Positions 9,701 through 19,100 of a DNA stretch of 32,723 nt are shown here, in pieces. Below the pieces are notes generated by a model that did no database searches, had not been told where the DNA came from, and worked only from the letters and a program-made list of their open reading frames with translations. The first letter of the stretch is position 1, and the number at the start of each line of letters is the position of its first letter. The position numbers and the translations under genes were made by a program. Source of the stretch: Phycisphaerae bacterium (lineage in GTDB: Bacteria > Planctomycetota > Phycisphaerae > UBA1845 > PWPN01); contig JAFGKA010000181.1 in assembly GCA_016928855.1 (NCBI GenBank), positions 1-32,723 of the forward strand, given 5' to 3'.

Positions 9701-12700
9701 TTGTTGGCGCGGGCGGCGGCGGGCGAGAGTCGCCACTGGCTGTTCTTTGCCGATCAAGGCGGCGTGGCCGCGGCTACGGCGTCGCGTCTGCGCGAGCAGG
9801 GCGACGTGTGTACGCTGGTCCACGCGGCCGGGCAATGCCAAGACACCACAACCGACGAACGGACGATCGATCCCCACCGGTCCGAACAATACGATGCGCT
9901 CATGCAGGCGACGGCGGCGGGTTCTGCCGGGCCGGTACACGTTGCCTATTTCTGGGGCCTTGATGTGCCGTCGTCCGAAGAGCTCAACAGCGAATCGCTG
10001 GATGCCGCGTATGCGCTTGGCTGTTGTGGTGCGCTTCGCGCGATGCAGGCGATGCAGCGTTGCGAAGGGCCGCGCGCGGGTCGCCTGTGGCTCGTGACAC
10101 GCGGCGCGCAGGCCGTTCGTCGGGCCGAGCGGTTGTCCACGGCCCAGGCGCCCTTGTGGGGCTTCGGGCGTACCGTGGCGTTGGAGGAGCCGACGCGATG
10201 GGGGGGCCTGGTCGATCTGGACGCCGACGCGGTGGTGGAGATGAACGCGGCGGCGCTGGCGAGCGAACTGACCGCGCCGGATGGCGAGGACCAGACGGCC
10301 TGGCGTAACGGCCATCGCTTCGTGGCGAGGCTGCTCCCGCGCGAGGTGAAGCCGGCCGTCGCCGAGCCGCTGCGCCTCCGGGTCGATGCGAGTTACCTGA
10401 TCACCGGCGGGCTCGGGCGGCTCGGCCTGCTCGTGGCGCGGTGGCTGGTCGATTGTGGCGCACGCCACCTTGTGCTGATGCAACGAAGCGCGCCAACCGA
10501 CGCGGCCGGTGCCGTACTGCGTACATTCGAGGCGGCCGGCGTGCGTGTGCACGTCGTACAGGGCGACGTGGCCTGCACGGCAGACGTCGAGCGGCTATTC
10601 GACGAGATTCGTGGGAATCTGCCACCGTTGCGGGGCGTTGTGCACGCGGCCGGTGTGACGCGGTTCGATGCGCTGACCGATATGTCCGCCGAATCGCTGG
10701 AGGCCGTGCTGCGGCCCAAGTGTGCCGGCGCGTGGAACCTGCATCGGGCGACGCAGCGATGCGAGCTGGATTTCTTCGTACTGTTCTCTTCGGCGGCGGC
10801 GATCTGGGGTTCGCGGCACATGGCGCATTACGCGGCGGCGAATCACTTCCTCGACGCACTGGCACACGAGCGCCGTGCGAACGGCCTGCCGGCACTGAGT
10901 GTCAACTGGGCGCGGCTTTCCGAGCGCGGGATGCAGTCGGCCGAATTGGAGACGTCGCTGGCCCGTATCGGCATCGAGGCGATTCCGACCGAAGCGGCGT
11001 TCACGGTGCTGGGCGAGCTGATCCGCGAGAATGCAGTGCAGGCTATCTGCGCCGACGTCGATTGGGCGCGATTCAGGCCAGTCTTTCAGGCGAAGATGCG
11101 GCGGCCCTTGCTCGACCGCATCGTTGTTGCGCCGGCTGAAAGCGAGGCGGTGGCCGATGTGCCTGCGCCGGCGTTGAAGGAGTCCCTGGTGTTCGGCTCC
11201 ATGGCTGAACGGCGGTCAACGCTGGTTAACCACATTCGGGCCGAAGTGGCGGATGTGCTCGGATTCGACGAGGACCATCCCGTCGATGTGCGACGCGGAT
11301 TCTTCGAACTCGGCATGGATTCGCTGACGGCGGTCGAGCTGAAAGGCCGCCTGGAGAGGGCGACGGGGCAGACCTTCGCCTCGTCGTTGCTTTTCGAACA
11401 TTCAACGATCGAACAACTGGCAGATGCCATCGCGCAGGGACTGACCGGTGGGGATGTTGCTCCACGGATATCCGCGTCGCCCACCCGGTTCGCTGGCGAG
11501 GAGGGAGCGTCGGATTCAATCGCGATCATCGGCATGGGCTGTCGCTTCCCCGGTGGTGTGGCCGATCCGGACGCGTTCTGGGACTTGCTTCGGGCCGGTG
11601 GCGATGCGGTCGCTGAGATCACGCCACAGCGGTTGGCGCTCGGCGTCTTTGGCGACGCCAGCGCCGACACGCCAGGGGGGCAGCGGGGCGGTTTCCTGAC
11701 GGATATCGAATGGTTCGACGCCGATTTCTTCGGCATCGCGCCGCGCGAAGCGGCGCACATGGATCCCCAACAGCGTCTGTTACTCGAAGTGGGCTCAGAA
11801 GCGCTCGAACGCGCCGGCGTGGCGTCCGACACGCTTGCCGGAAGCCGAACGGGTGTGTTCATCGGCCTGACCGCGAACGACTATCGCCAGGTGTTGACGC
11901 GTGCCAGTCGGCCGGACGATCTGACCGGTCATGCGTTGATGGGCCACGCGCTCAACGCCGCGGCTGGGCGCTTATCCTACTTCCTCGGCCTGCACGGCCC
12001 GAGTTTGGTCGTAGATACCGCGTGTTCGTCGTCGCTGGTCGCGGTGCATCTCGCGTGTCAGAGCCTGCGGACCGGAGAATGCCGGATGGCATTGGCCGGC
12101 GGGGCGAATGTCATTCTCTCGTCGGACATGACCTCTGTGGCCTCGCGTACGAATCTGCTGTCGCCGGAAGGACGATGCAAGACCTTCGATGCGTCGGCCG
12201 ATGGGTTCGTGCGCAGCGAAGGCTGCGGTATTGTTGTGCTCAAACGACTGGCTGATGCTCTGGCCGACGGCGATGGGGTGCTGGCGATCATCTGTGGTTC
12301 GGCGGTTAATCAGGATGGGCCCAGCAGTGGATTCACCGTGCCGAATGGTGCGGCGCAACAGGCGTTGATCCGCGATGCGCTAGCCAATGCCCACGCCGAG
12401 CCTGCGCAGATCGGCTACGTCGAGGCGCACGGCACCGGCACATCGCTCGGCGATCCGATCGAGGTGCGGGCGCTTGCGGGCGTTTTCCGAGGCAGTCGGC
12501 CGGCGGATTGGCCACTGCACATCGGCTCGGTCAAGACGAATATCGGCCACGCCGAGTCTGCCGCCGGCATCGCCGGGCTGATGAAGGTTGTGCTGATGTT
12601 GCAGCACGGCGAGATTCCGCCGCACTTGCATCTGCGACAGGTAAACCCCGAAATCGATCTGGACGCGATGCCGGCAGTCGTTCCAACGACATGCACGCCG

Positions 12701-15700
12701 TGGCCGGTCGACGACAGGCCGCGACTGGCCGGCGTCAGCGCCTTCGGTGCCAGTGGGACGAATGCCCACGTAATCCTGGAACAAGCTCCATCGCTCGTCC
12801 CGGTTCCAGAGGGCAACCCGTCCGCTTCGGAACTGCTTTGCATTTCCGCGCGAACCGAGTCGGCGCTATGCGCCCTGGCCGGCCGTTACGCCATGTATCT
12901 CGAATGTCACCCGGACGTGCCGTTGGAGGCCATCTGCTTCACGGCGAACACCGGCCGGCGCCACTTCGAGCATCGGCTGGCGATCGTGGCAACTTCGCGC
13001 GATGATCTGCGCCAACGCCTTGCCGCATTTGCCGACGGGAAGGGTGGACCACAAGAGGCCGTAGGTCAGGTCAACAGCCTCGACGTCCACGGGCCGTTGC
13101 CTTGCGAGTCATGCGACCGTAAGAGGCACTTGGAACAAACGGCCGAAGCCTACGCTGCCGGCGCTTCAATCGACTGGTCATTGGTGTATGGCGATGCGCG
13201 GTTTCCGCGCGTCCCGCTGCCGACGTATCCATTCGAACGCGAGCGATTGTGGGTAGACGGCCTGCCGGTGGGGCAGTCGGTGCGGGGCGCGGGTCGCGCC
13301 GATGACGTGCACCCGTTGCTGGGACGACGGGTGCGATCCGCCTCGGGCGAGCACCGATTCCAGGCCGTGTTGAGACCTTCGCGGCCGGCGTATCTGGCGG
13401 ATCATCACGTCGGCGATCTGGCGCTGTTCCCCGCGGCCGGGTACGTCGAGATGGCGTTGGCAGCGGCTGGGCAGGTTTTCGCCGGGGATTCGGTCCAGGT
13501 CACGGGGCTTCGGCTGCACGCACCGCTGCCGCTGGAAGACGGCTCGGCGCGTGCGGTAGAGATGACTGTTCGCCCCCGCAGCCCGGATGAAGCGGATTTT
13601 GAGATTCGAAGCGTTGTCGCTGATGTACTGAACCATGGTGCCGCTTGGACGCTTCATGTGTCCGGCATGATCCGTTCGACACCGATGGATCTCGACGGTC
13701 CGCGCCATGTGTCCTATGCCGAGCGACGGGCAGATTGTCCGCAGACGCTTGCTGCCGATGCGTTCTATCGCGACCTCGACGCAAAGGGGCTGGGATTCGG
13801 TCCGGCATTTCGCGGGCTGCATCGCGTCTGGGTCGGCCACGGGCAGAGTCTGGCGCTGGTCAATCTGCCCGCATCGCTGCAACACGAGGCTGACGCGTAT
13901 CGGATCCATCCGGTGCTCCTGGATGCGTGCTGGCAGGCGGCCGGCGTACTGTTGCATGAGTCGCGTCACGGGGCAGAGGCCGTGCCTGTTGCGGTCGGCG
14001 TGGATGAATTCCGCCTGTTCGCCCCAGCCGGTCAACGGCTCTACAGCCACGTCGTTCGCCATGACGACAGTCAGGCTGAGTCCGATGAGGCGGTCTTCGA
14101 CGCGACTCTATTCACCGAGAGCGGCCGGATCATTGCAGAAACATGCGGGCTTCACTTGAAGTTCGTCGCCGCGCCGCGCGTCGAGTCCGCGGACGCCACG
14201 GATGTCAACGAGCTTCTGTACGCCGTGCAGTGGGAGCCGTCGGCCGCCACACCTTCTGCATCGTTGCCGGCAGGGCGGTGGCTGATCTTCGCGGACAAAG
14301 GCGGTGTCGCTGCCGCGCTGGCGACGCGCATGGAGGCGAGCGGATCGCGTGTGATCTGCGTGCGGCCCGGTCAACGGTACGGTCAGACAGGCGCAGGCGA
14401 ATGGGAGATCGATCCGGCGAAGCCCGATGACGTCGCGAGGCTGCTTGAGGAAATTGGCATTTCCAGCACCGACCCCATTGTTGGCGTCGTGTATCTATGG
14501 GCGATCGATCTGGCGGTGGAAGTAGAGCCGACGACGGTAACGCTCGAATCTGGCCAGGCGATGGTGTGCGGCGGTGCCCTGCACCTGGTGCAGGCGATGA
14601 TAAGCGCGAACCTGTCGCCGGTCGCCGGTCTGTGGTTGGCTACCCTCGCCGCCCAGTCGGTGGACGTGGAGTTCGGTCGGGCGAACGTGGCGCAGGCGCC
14701 GCTCTGGGGCTTCGGCCGCGTGCTTGCGTCGGAGCATCCCGAGTTGCACAGCCGGCTGATCGACCTCGACGCGGACCTTGACGCGGGCGTCGTGGCAGCC
14801 GCACTCGTGATGGCTCTGCGGGCCGATGATGGCGAAGATCAGGTCGCTCATCGTGCGGGGAACCGATACGTTGCGCGCTTGGTTCGCTCCGGACCCCCGG
14901 CGGTGCCGCGCGAGCCGACGTGCATGCGCGCCGACGGCACGTACCTCATTACGGGCGGCCTCGGCGGTCTCGGTCAGGCGGTCGCCCGCTGGCTCGTCGA
15001 ACGCGGCGCCCGTCACCTTGTACTGATGGGGCGTGGCGGTCCGTCGGAAGCCGCGCGGGACATGCTGCGCGAACTCGAAGCTGCCGGTGCCCATGTCCGG
15101 GTCCTGCGTGGCGACGTGGCTCGCGAGGCCGATGTGTGGCGAGTGCTGTCGGAGATCGGCGCGGCGATGCCGGCATTGTGCGGCGTCATCCATGCGGCGG
15201 GTGTGCTCGACGATGGCGTGCTCGTCCACCAGAGCTGGGAGCGGTTCGCGACGGTTATGGCGCCGAAAGTGTTTGGCGCGTGGAACCTGCATCGACTTAC
15301 GGCCGATCGACCGCTCGACTTCTTCGTCCTGTTCTCATCCGCCGTCGGCCTGCTCGGCTCGGCCGGCCAGGCGAATCATGCTGCTGCCTCGGTCTTCCTC
15401 GACGCGCTGGCTCAGTACCGCCGGAAGCAAGGCCTTCCCGCTCTGAGTTTGGACTGGGGTGCCTGGGGTGACGTCGGCGCGGTGGTCAACCAGGACGTGG
15501 GCGGCTGGATGGCGCGTCGCGGCGTCGGCATCATCGCGCCACAGCAGGCCCTGGCGGCCCTGGGGTACCTTATGCAGGCCGACAGCCCGCCGCAGGTTGG
15601 CGTGTTGCGGATCGACTGGCAGACATTTCTGGAACCGGTATCCTTGGGGGCGGGCTCGTCCCTGTTGCGCGGCCTGCGCGAGGCGGCTCCGAGCGTGCTC

Positions 15701-16156
15701 GCGGAAGCGGCGTGCCCGTCGGCGTTCCTGGAGCGTTTGCGTGCATCGCCCGCACGGCAGCGCAAGGAGTTGCTGCACGGCCACGTTCGGGCGATGACGG
15801 CGAAGGCGCTCGGTCTTGGCGCGGACCGGCCGATCGATCCGAAACGGCCCCTGAAGGAGATGGGGCTCGATTCGCTGCTGGCGATCGAGCTGCGCAAGGC
15901 GCTGGCGACGAGCCTGGACTGTACGTTACCGGCAACGTTGCTGTTCAACTGCCCAACGGTTGAGGCGTTGGGCGAACACCTGGCGGCGCTGTTGCTGAGG
16001 CCCGGTGCGGCGGAGCCCCCACCAGGGCCGGCGCTGCAACACCATGCGGCCGGCCAAAGCGTGCGGGCCGAGGAACTCGGGGCGCTGTCGGAAGCCGAAC
16101 TCGAGCGGCTCCTGATCGAGAAACTGAATGCCATGCAAGAGAGGCGGAGTGAATGA
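6722..16156 (+). CDS. PKS A: two modules, KS-[AT deleted]-cMT-KR-ACP and KS-[AT deleted]-DH-KR-ACP
   Basis: A 3144-residue type I PKS. ATG 6722 was chosen because the KS begins 12 residues later (EPIAVIGIGCRFPG). Module 1: KS residues 13-437 with Cys183, His319 and His359; no AT; C-methyltransferase with SAM motif ELGAGTG (826-832); KR from about 1222 with Tyr1370, Trp1362 (WGS) and no LDD, which is A-type; ACP Ser1534 (GMDSL). Module 2: KS from 1598 with Cys1768, His1903 and His1943; no AT; DH from 2197 with His2228 and Asp2401 (DACWQ); KR from 2741 with LDD (B-type) but His2886 where the catalytic Tyr is expected; ACP Ser3051. Between each KS and the downstream LPTYPFER motif there are about 130-150 residues of linker instead of about 430. 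There is no loading domain and no N-terminal docking helix. A short charged C-terminal helix precedes the 4-bp ATGA overlap with PKS B. By architecture, module 1 adds an alpha-methyl beta-hydroxy unit and module 2 an unbranched alkene. Confidence 0.96.
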   Translation: MSKLHFHESGEAEPIAVIGIGCRFPGAADVAAFWRLLRDGRDAITEVPPGRFDADFLESARVPARQKAALRWGGFVDGVDQFDPYFFGISPREAAFIDPQHRLLLEAAWEALEDAGLPPTGLSGSSTGVFVGLSFNDYEDLLFRRHRQLNLRVTSGGSRFSAAGRLSFSLNLEGPSLMTDTACSSSLTAVHLACQSLRNRECTLALAGGVNLILQPHVNICLSRGDVLAPDGHCKFGDAHADGYGRSEGVGVVVLKPLDVALADGDPIYAVIRGSAVNHKGNKDGGIVAPSRESLEQVMRSAFAQAGLAPACAHYIEAHGTGTVVGDLAEIPAIGAVVAEGRPADRPCWIGSVKTNIGHAESASGIAALIKVALCFKHGQIPPSLHFHEPNPEIPWEALPVRMITQSQAWPGEPGPFFVGINNFGISGTNAHVVLASPPLPAVSRECRGPQLLCLSARTEPAVRALAGQYADHLESHADVSLADVCFMAGAGRSHFAHRVAVVADSIDRLRDALRSFAAGRAAEGCVGGTAETADSGVAVMPRIDDPNRASQLTDLARAYVGGATLDWAAVQAGGVGRCHGLPTYPFERRRYWVSPEAPVRSSAREPVVRSEWLYELQWEPRRQAKREAAPPAAVAERVEGGARHRDLTGAMAVYESLVPELDALSVAYVLEAFEDLGWALVIGERFSVAERIERLGIVPAHHRLFARLVGILAEAGLVRAADDTWHVVREPDWTQAESHRAGLLEMYPSCSAEFDLLGRCGIRLADVLRGRCSPLDLLFPNGSLAELETFYERAPFARAANGLVCESLAHILAEWPADRPIRILELGAGTGATTAGVLPMVPAGRTEYVFTDVSPLFAKQAQRKFAACAFVEYGLLDVECDPATQGFAERQFDVVLAANVLHATADLRQTLRHVRSLVAPGGWLMLSEVTSRPRWADLIFGLTEGWWKFTDHDLRPDYPLLDSATWLRVLAETSLSTPAAVRAGNAAFDQSVLLARAAAGESRHWLFFADQGGVAAATASRLREQGDVCTLVHAAGQCQDTTTDERTIDPHRSEQYDALMQATAAGSAGPVHVAYFWGLDVPSSEELNSESLDAAYALGCCGALRAMQAMQRCEGPRAGRLWLVTRGAQAVRRAERLSTAQAPLWGFGRTVALEEPTRWGGLVDLDADAVVEMNAAALASELTAPDGEDQTAWRNGHRFVARLLPREVKPAVAEPLRLRVDASYLITGGLGRLGLLVARWLVDCGARHLVLMQRSAPTDAAGAVLRTFEAAGVRVHVVQGDVACTADVERLFDEIRGNLPPLRGVVHAAGVTRFDALTDMSAESLEAVLRPKCAGAWNLHRATQRCELDFFVLFSSAAAIWGSRHMAHYAAANHFLDALAHERRANGLPALSVNWARLSERGMQSAELETSLARIGIEAIPTEAAFTVLGELIRENAVQAICADVDWARFRPVFQAKMRRPLLDRIVVAPAESEAVADVPAPALKESLVFGSMAERRSTLVNHIRAEVADVLGFDEDHPVDVRRGFFELGMDSLTAVELKGRLERATGQTFASSLLFEHSTIEQLADAIAQGLTGGDVAPRISASPTRFAGEEGASDSIAIIGMGCRFPGGVADPDAFWDLLRAGGDAVAEITPQRLALGVFGDASADTPGGQRGGFLTDIEWFDADFFGIAPREAAHMDPQQRLLLEVGSEALERAGVASDTLAGSRTGVFIGLTANDYRQVLTRASRPDDLTGHALMGHALNAAAGRLSYFLGLHGPSLVVDTACSSSLVAVHLACQSLRTGECRMALAGGANVILSSDMTSVASRTNLLSPEGRCKTFDASADGFVRSEGCGIVVLKRLADALADGDGVLAIICGSAVNQDGPSSGFTVPNGAAQQALIRDALANAHAEPAQIGYVEAHGTGTSLGDPIEVRALAGVFRGSRPADWPLHIGSVKTNIGHAESAAGIAGLMKVVLMLQHGEIPPHLHLRQVNPEIDLDAMPAVVPTTCTPWPVDDRPRLAGVSAFGASGTNAHVILEQAPSLVPVPEGNPSASELLCISARTESALCALAGRYAMYLECHPDVPLEAICFTANTGRRHFEHRLAIVATSRDDLRQRLAAFADGKGGPQEAVGQVNSLDVHGPLPCESCDRKRHLEQTAEAYAAGASIDWSLVYGDARFPRVPLPTYPFERERLWVDGLPVGQSVRGAGRADDVHPLLGRRVRSASGEHRFQAVLRPSRPAYLADHHVGDLALFPAAGYVEMALAAAGQVFAGDSVQVTGLRLHAPLPLEDGSARAVEMTVRPRSPDEADFEIRSVVADVLNHGAAWTLHVSGMIRSTPMDLDGPRHVSYAERRADCPQTLAADAFYRDLDAKGLGFGPAFRGLHRVWVGHGQSLALVNLPASLQHEADAYRIHPVLLDACWQAAGVLLHESRHGAEAVPVAVGVDEFRLFAPAGQRLYSHVVRHDDSQAESDEAVFDATLFTESGRIIAETCGLHLKFVAAPRVESADATDVNELLYAVQWEPSAATPSASLPAGRWLIFADKGGVAAALATRMEASGSRVICVRPGQRYGQTGAGEWEIDPAKPDDVARLLEEIGISSTDPIVGVVYLWAIDLAVEVEPTTVTLESGQAMVCGGALHLVQAMISANLSPVAGLWLATLAAQSVDVEFGRANVAQAPLWGFGRVLASEHPELHSRLIDLDADLDAGVVAAALVMALRADDGEDQVAHRAGNRYVARLVRSGPPAVPREPTCMRADGTYLITGGLGGLGQAVARWLVERGARHLVLMGRGGPSEAARDMLRELEAAGAHVRVLRGDVAREADVWRVLSEIGAAMPALCGVIHAAGVLDDGVLVHQSWERFATVMAPKVFGAWNLHRLTADRPLDFFVLFSSAVGLLGSAGQANHAAASVFLDALAQYRRKQGLPALSLDWGAWGDVGAVVNQDVGGWMARRGVGIIAPQQALAALGYLMQADSPPQVGVLRIDWQTFLEPVSLGAGSSLLRGLREAAPSVLAEAACPSAFLERLRASPARQRKELLHGHVRAMTAKALGLGADRPIDPKRPLKEMGLDSLLAIELRKALATSLDCTLPATLLFNCPTVEALGEHLAALLLRPGAAEPPPGPALQHHAAGQSVRAEELGALSEAELERLLIEKLNAMQERRSE
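8077..8500 (+). other. AT-excised KS-to-KR linker, module 1 of PKS A
   Basis: The segment begins with the usual KS-AT linker (LCLSARTEPAVRALA, then RSHFAHRVAVVADS). It runs directly into the post-AT linker (LTDLARAYVGGATLDW, then LPTYPFERRRYW at residues 582-593). The roughly 300-residue AT core found in PKS B between the matching linkers (TGQGSQ, GHSIGE, HAFH) is absent. The join lies around 8281-8380. Confidence 0.9.
12832..13254 (+). other. AT-excised KS-to-DH linker, module 2 of PKS A
   Basis: The layout matches module 1. LLCISARTESALCALAGRY and HFEHRLAIVATS are followed by a join of about 33 residues (around 13039-13140), then EAYAAGASIDWSLV and LPTYPFERERLW (residues 2166-2177). No GHSxGE, TGQGSQ or HAFH is present. 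The join sequence differs from that of module 1. Confidence 0.9.
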
Positions 16157-19100
16157 GTTGTAGTCCATCCAAGAACGGCGACGAGCAATCTCCTCTGTTG
16201 CGGGCTTACCTCGCGATCGAGGCGCTGGAGAAACAGCTTGAGGCGACGCGCCGCGCCGGCAGTGAGCCGATCGCGATCGTTGGCATGGCATGCCGGTTCC
16301 CCGGCGGCGTGGCCGATCCGGAGGCGTTCTGGCGTCTGATGCGCGACGGGATCGACGCCGTCACGGAGGTGCCGCCGAGCCGGTGGGACGTCGACGCCTA
16401 CTACGATCCCGACCCTGACGCGGCTGGCAAGATGTACACCCGGCACATGAGCTATGTGCACGATATCGACCGCTTCGACGCGCCGTTCTTCGGCATCGCG
16501 CCACGCGAGGCAATCACGATGGACCCGCAGCAACGCCTCATGCTCGAGGTGGCCTGGGAGGCCCTTGAGCACGCGGGCCAGGCCCCCGACAAACTTGCGG
16601 GAACGAACACCGGCGTATTCATGGGTGTCGGCCACAACGATCATTCACGCCTGATGATCAAGTTCGACGATCCGGCCAGTGTCGAGTTGCACACGGGCTC
16701 GGGCAGCGCGTGCAGTATCGCCACGGGCCGCATCGCGTACACGCTGGGGCTGCGGGGTCCGACGATGTCCGTCGATACGGCGTGCTCTTCCGCGCTGGTC
16801 GTTACGCACCTTGCATGCCAGGCGCTGCGTGCCGGCGAGTGTGACGTCGCGCTGGCCGGCGGCGTCAACATCGTGCTGTCGCCGATCTCGACGATCATCG
16901 CGTGCAAGATGCGCATGCTCTCATCCGACGGCCACTGCAAGACCTTTGACGCGTCGGCGAACGGCTTCGTCCGCGGCGAGGGCTGCGGCATCGTCGTGCT
17001 CAAACGCCTGTCCGATGCCATCAAGAACCGCGATCGCATTCTCGCACTGATTCGCGGTTCCGCGGTCAATCAGGATGGTCGCAGCACGGGCCTGACCGTC
17101 CCGAACGGTCCGGCCCAGGAGGTGTTGATCCGGCGTGCACTGGCCGTCGCCGGGGTCGAGCCGGCGGATGTGGATTACATCGAGGCGCACGGCACGGGTA
17201 CGTCCTTGGGCGATCCGATCGAGTTGCAGGCGCTGGGCTCGGTCTTCTGCCAGCACCGCTCGAAGGACAAGCCGCTCCTCGTCGGGTCGGTCAAGACGAA
17301 CATTGGCCATCTGGAGACGGCGGCCGGCGCTGCGGGCCTGATCAAGGTCATCCTGGCGATGCAACATGGCGAAATCCCGCGGCACCTGCACTTCGAGACA
17401 CCGAACCCGCTCATCGACTGGGACGCCTGGCCGATCACCGTGCCGACCGAATCGGTGCCGTGGCCGGCGGGCCAGCAGCCCCGTCGTGCGGGGGTTAGCT
17501 CTTTCGGCTTCAGCGGAACCAACGCGCACCTCGTCGTCGAGGAAGCGCCCGAAATCGAAATCCCGGCCGCCGAGGTCGATCGTCCCGTGCATGTGCTGGC
17601 CCTTTCCGCGAAGACCGAACCGGCTTTGCGCGACATGGCCGGGCGCTATGCCGACTATTTCGCCGCGAATCCGGATGCTTGCTTGGCGGATGTCGGCTTC
17701 ACGGCTAATGCCGGCCGCTCGCATTTCGCGCATCGGCTGGCGATGGTCGCCGGTTCGGCCGCGGAGCTGCAAGGCCGCCTCGCCGCGTTTGCCGCCGGTG
17801 AGAAGGCCTCGGACCTCGTCGAAGGCCACTGCCCGGTTGGCCATCGGCCGAAGGTCGCGTTTCTGTTTACCGGCCAGGGCAGCCAATACGCCGGCATGGC
17901 GCGCGAGTTGTACGAAACCCAGCCGACGTTCCGCAAGATCCTCGACGAATGCGACGCTTACCTGCGGCCGCACCTGGATCGTCCGCTGCTCGCGTTACTG
18001 TTCGACAACGACGCGGAGCAGCACCTGCGCGAGACGGTCTATCAGCAGCCGGCGTTGTTTGCATTGGAGTACGCGTTGGCGTCGTTGTGGCGGGCGTGGG
18101 GCGTCGAGCCGGCCGCGTGTCTCGGGCACAGTATCGGCGAAGTTGCGGCGGCCTGTTTCGCGGGCGTCTTTACGCTGGCCGACGGCCTGGAATTGATTGC
18201 CGCACGTGCACGCCTGATGCACGGTTGCCCGGGCTCTGGCGCGATGGCGTCGGTGTTCGCCGACGCGGATCGGGTGGAGGCAGCGATCCGCGGCCAGTCC
18301 GGTGCCGTCACAATCGCGGCGTACAACGGACCGGAACACACGGTCATCTCGGGCGCCCCGAAGGCGGTTGAGGCCGTCCTGGCCGCACTGGCGGCCGACG
18401 GCGTCCGTGCGCAGGCGTTGCCTGTCTCGCATGCCTTCCATTCTGCGTTGATGGAACCGATGCTCGGCGAGTTCGAGCGCATCGTGGCGAAGGTGACCTA
18501 TCGCCCGGCGGAGGTGTCGCTGATCTCGAACGTGACCGGCAAGCTGGCCGCCGACGACGAAATCGGTTCGGCGGCGTACTGGTGCGACCACATCCGCCGC
18601 CCCGTTCGCTTTCTGGATGGGATGCGGGCGCTGGTGGACGAAGGTACGGGACTCTTTCTCGAAGTCGGTCCTGGTGCGACACTGCTCGGCATGGGCCGCC
18701 AATGTGTCGATCGCGGCGGTCGCGTATGGCTCAATTCCCTGCGCAAGGGCCAGTCCGACTGGAAGCAGATGCTGCAGAGCCTCACTCGCCTCTACACGCA
18801 GGGTGTGGACATCGATTGGGCCGGCTTTGACAGCGATTATCCGCGGCGTCGCCTGGCGCTGCCGACCTATCCGTTCCAGAGTGAACAGTACTGGATGGAA
18901 GCGTCGGAGGCTCGGCGAAAGGCGGGTTTGCAGACTTCACCAACCTCACGTCGCGTGTTGCATCCGTTGCTTGGGTGTCGGCTGCGATCCGCGCTGCGCG
19001 ACGTGCAGTTCGAGTCGGCCCTGACTGCAACGAGTCCGGAATTCCTCACCGACCACCGCGTTCATGGCATGGTGATCCTCGCCGGCGCAGCTTATCTCGA

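Noticed and set aside
8969-10552. Minus-strand frame of 527 codons inside PKS A
   Set aside because: It is antisense to the cMT and KR coding region; it is long only because GC-rich DNA has few stops and its product is Arg/Gln/His-rich.
6722-16156. Calling PKS A a classic trans-AT PKS
   Set aside because: The flanking linkers (LSARTEP..., LPTYPFERxRYW) and the neighbouring full cis-AT module are typical of cis-AT enzymes; the AT appears to have been lost.
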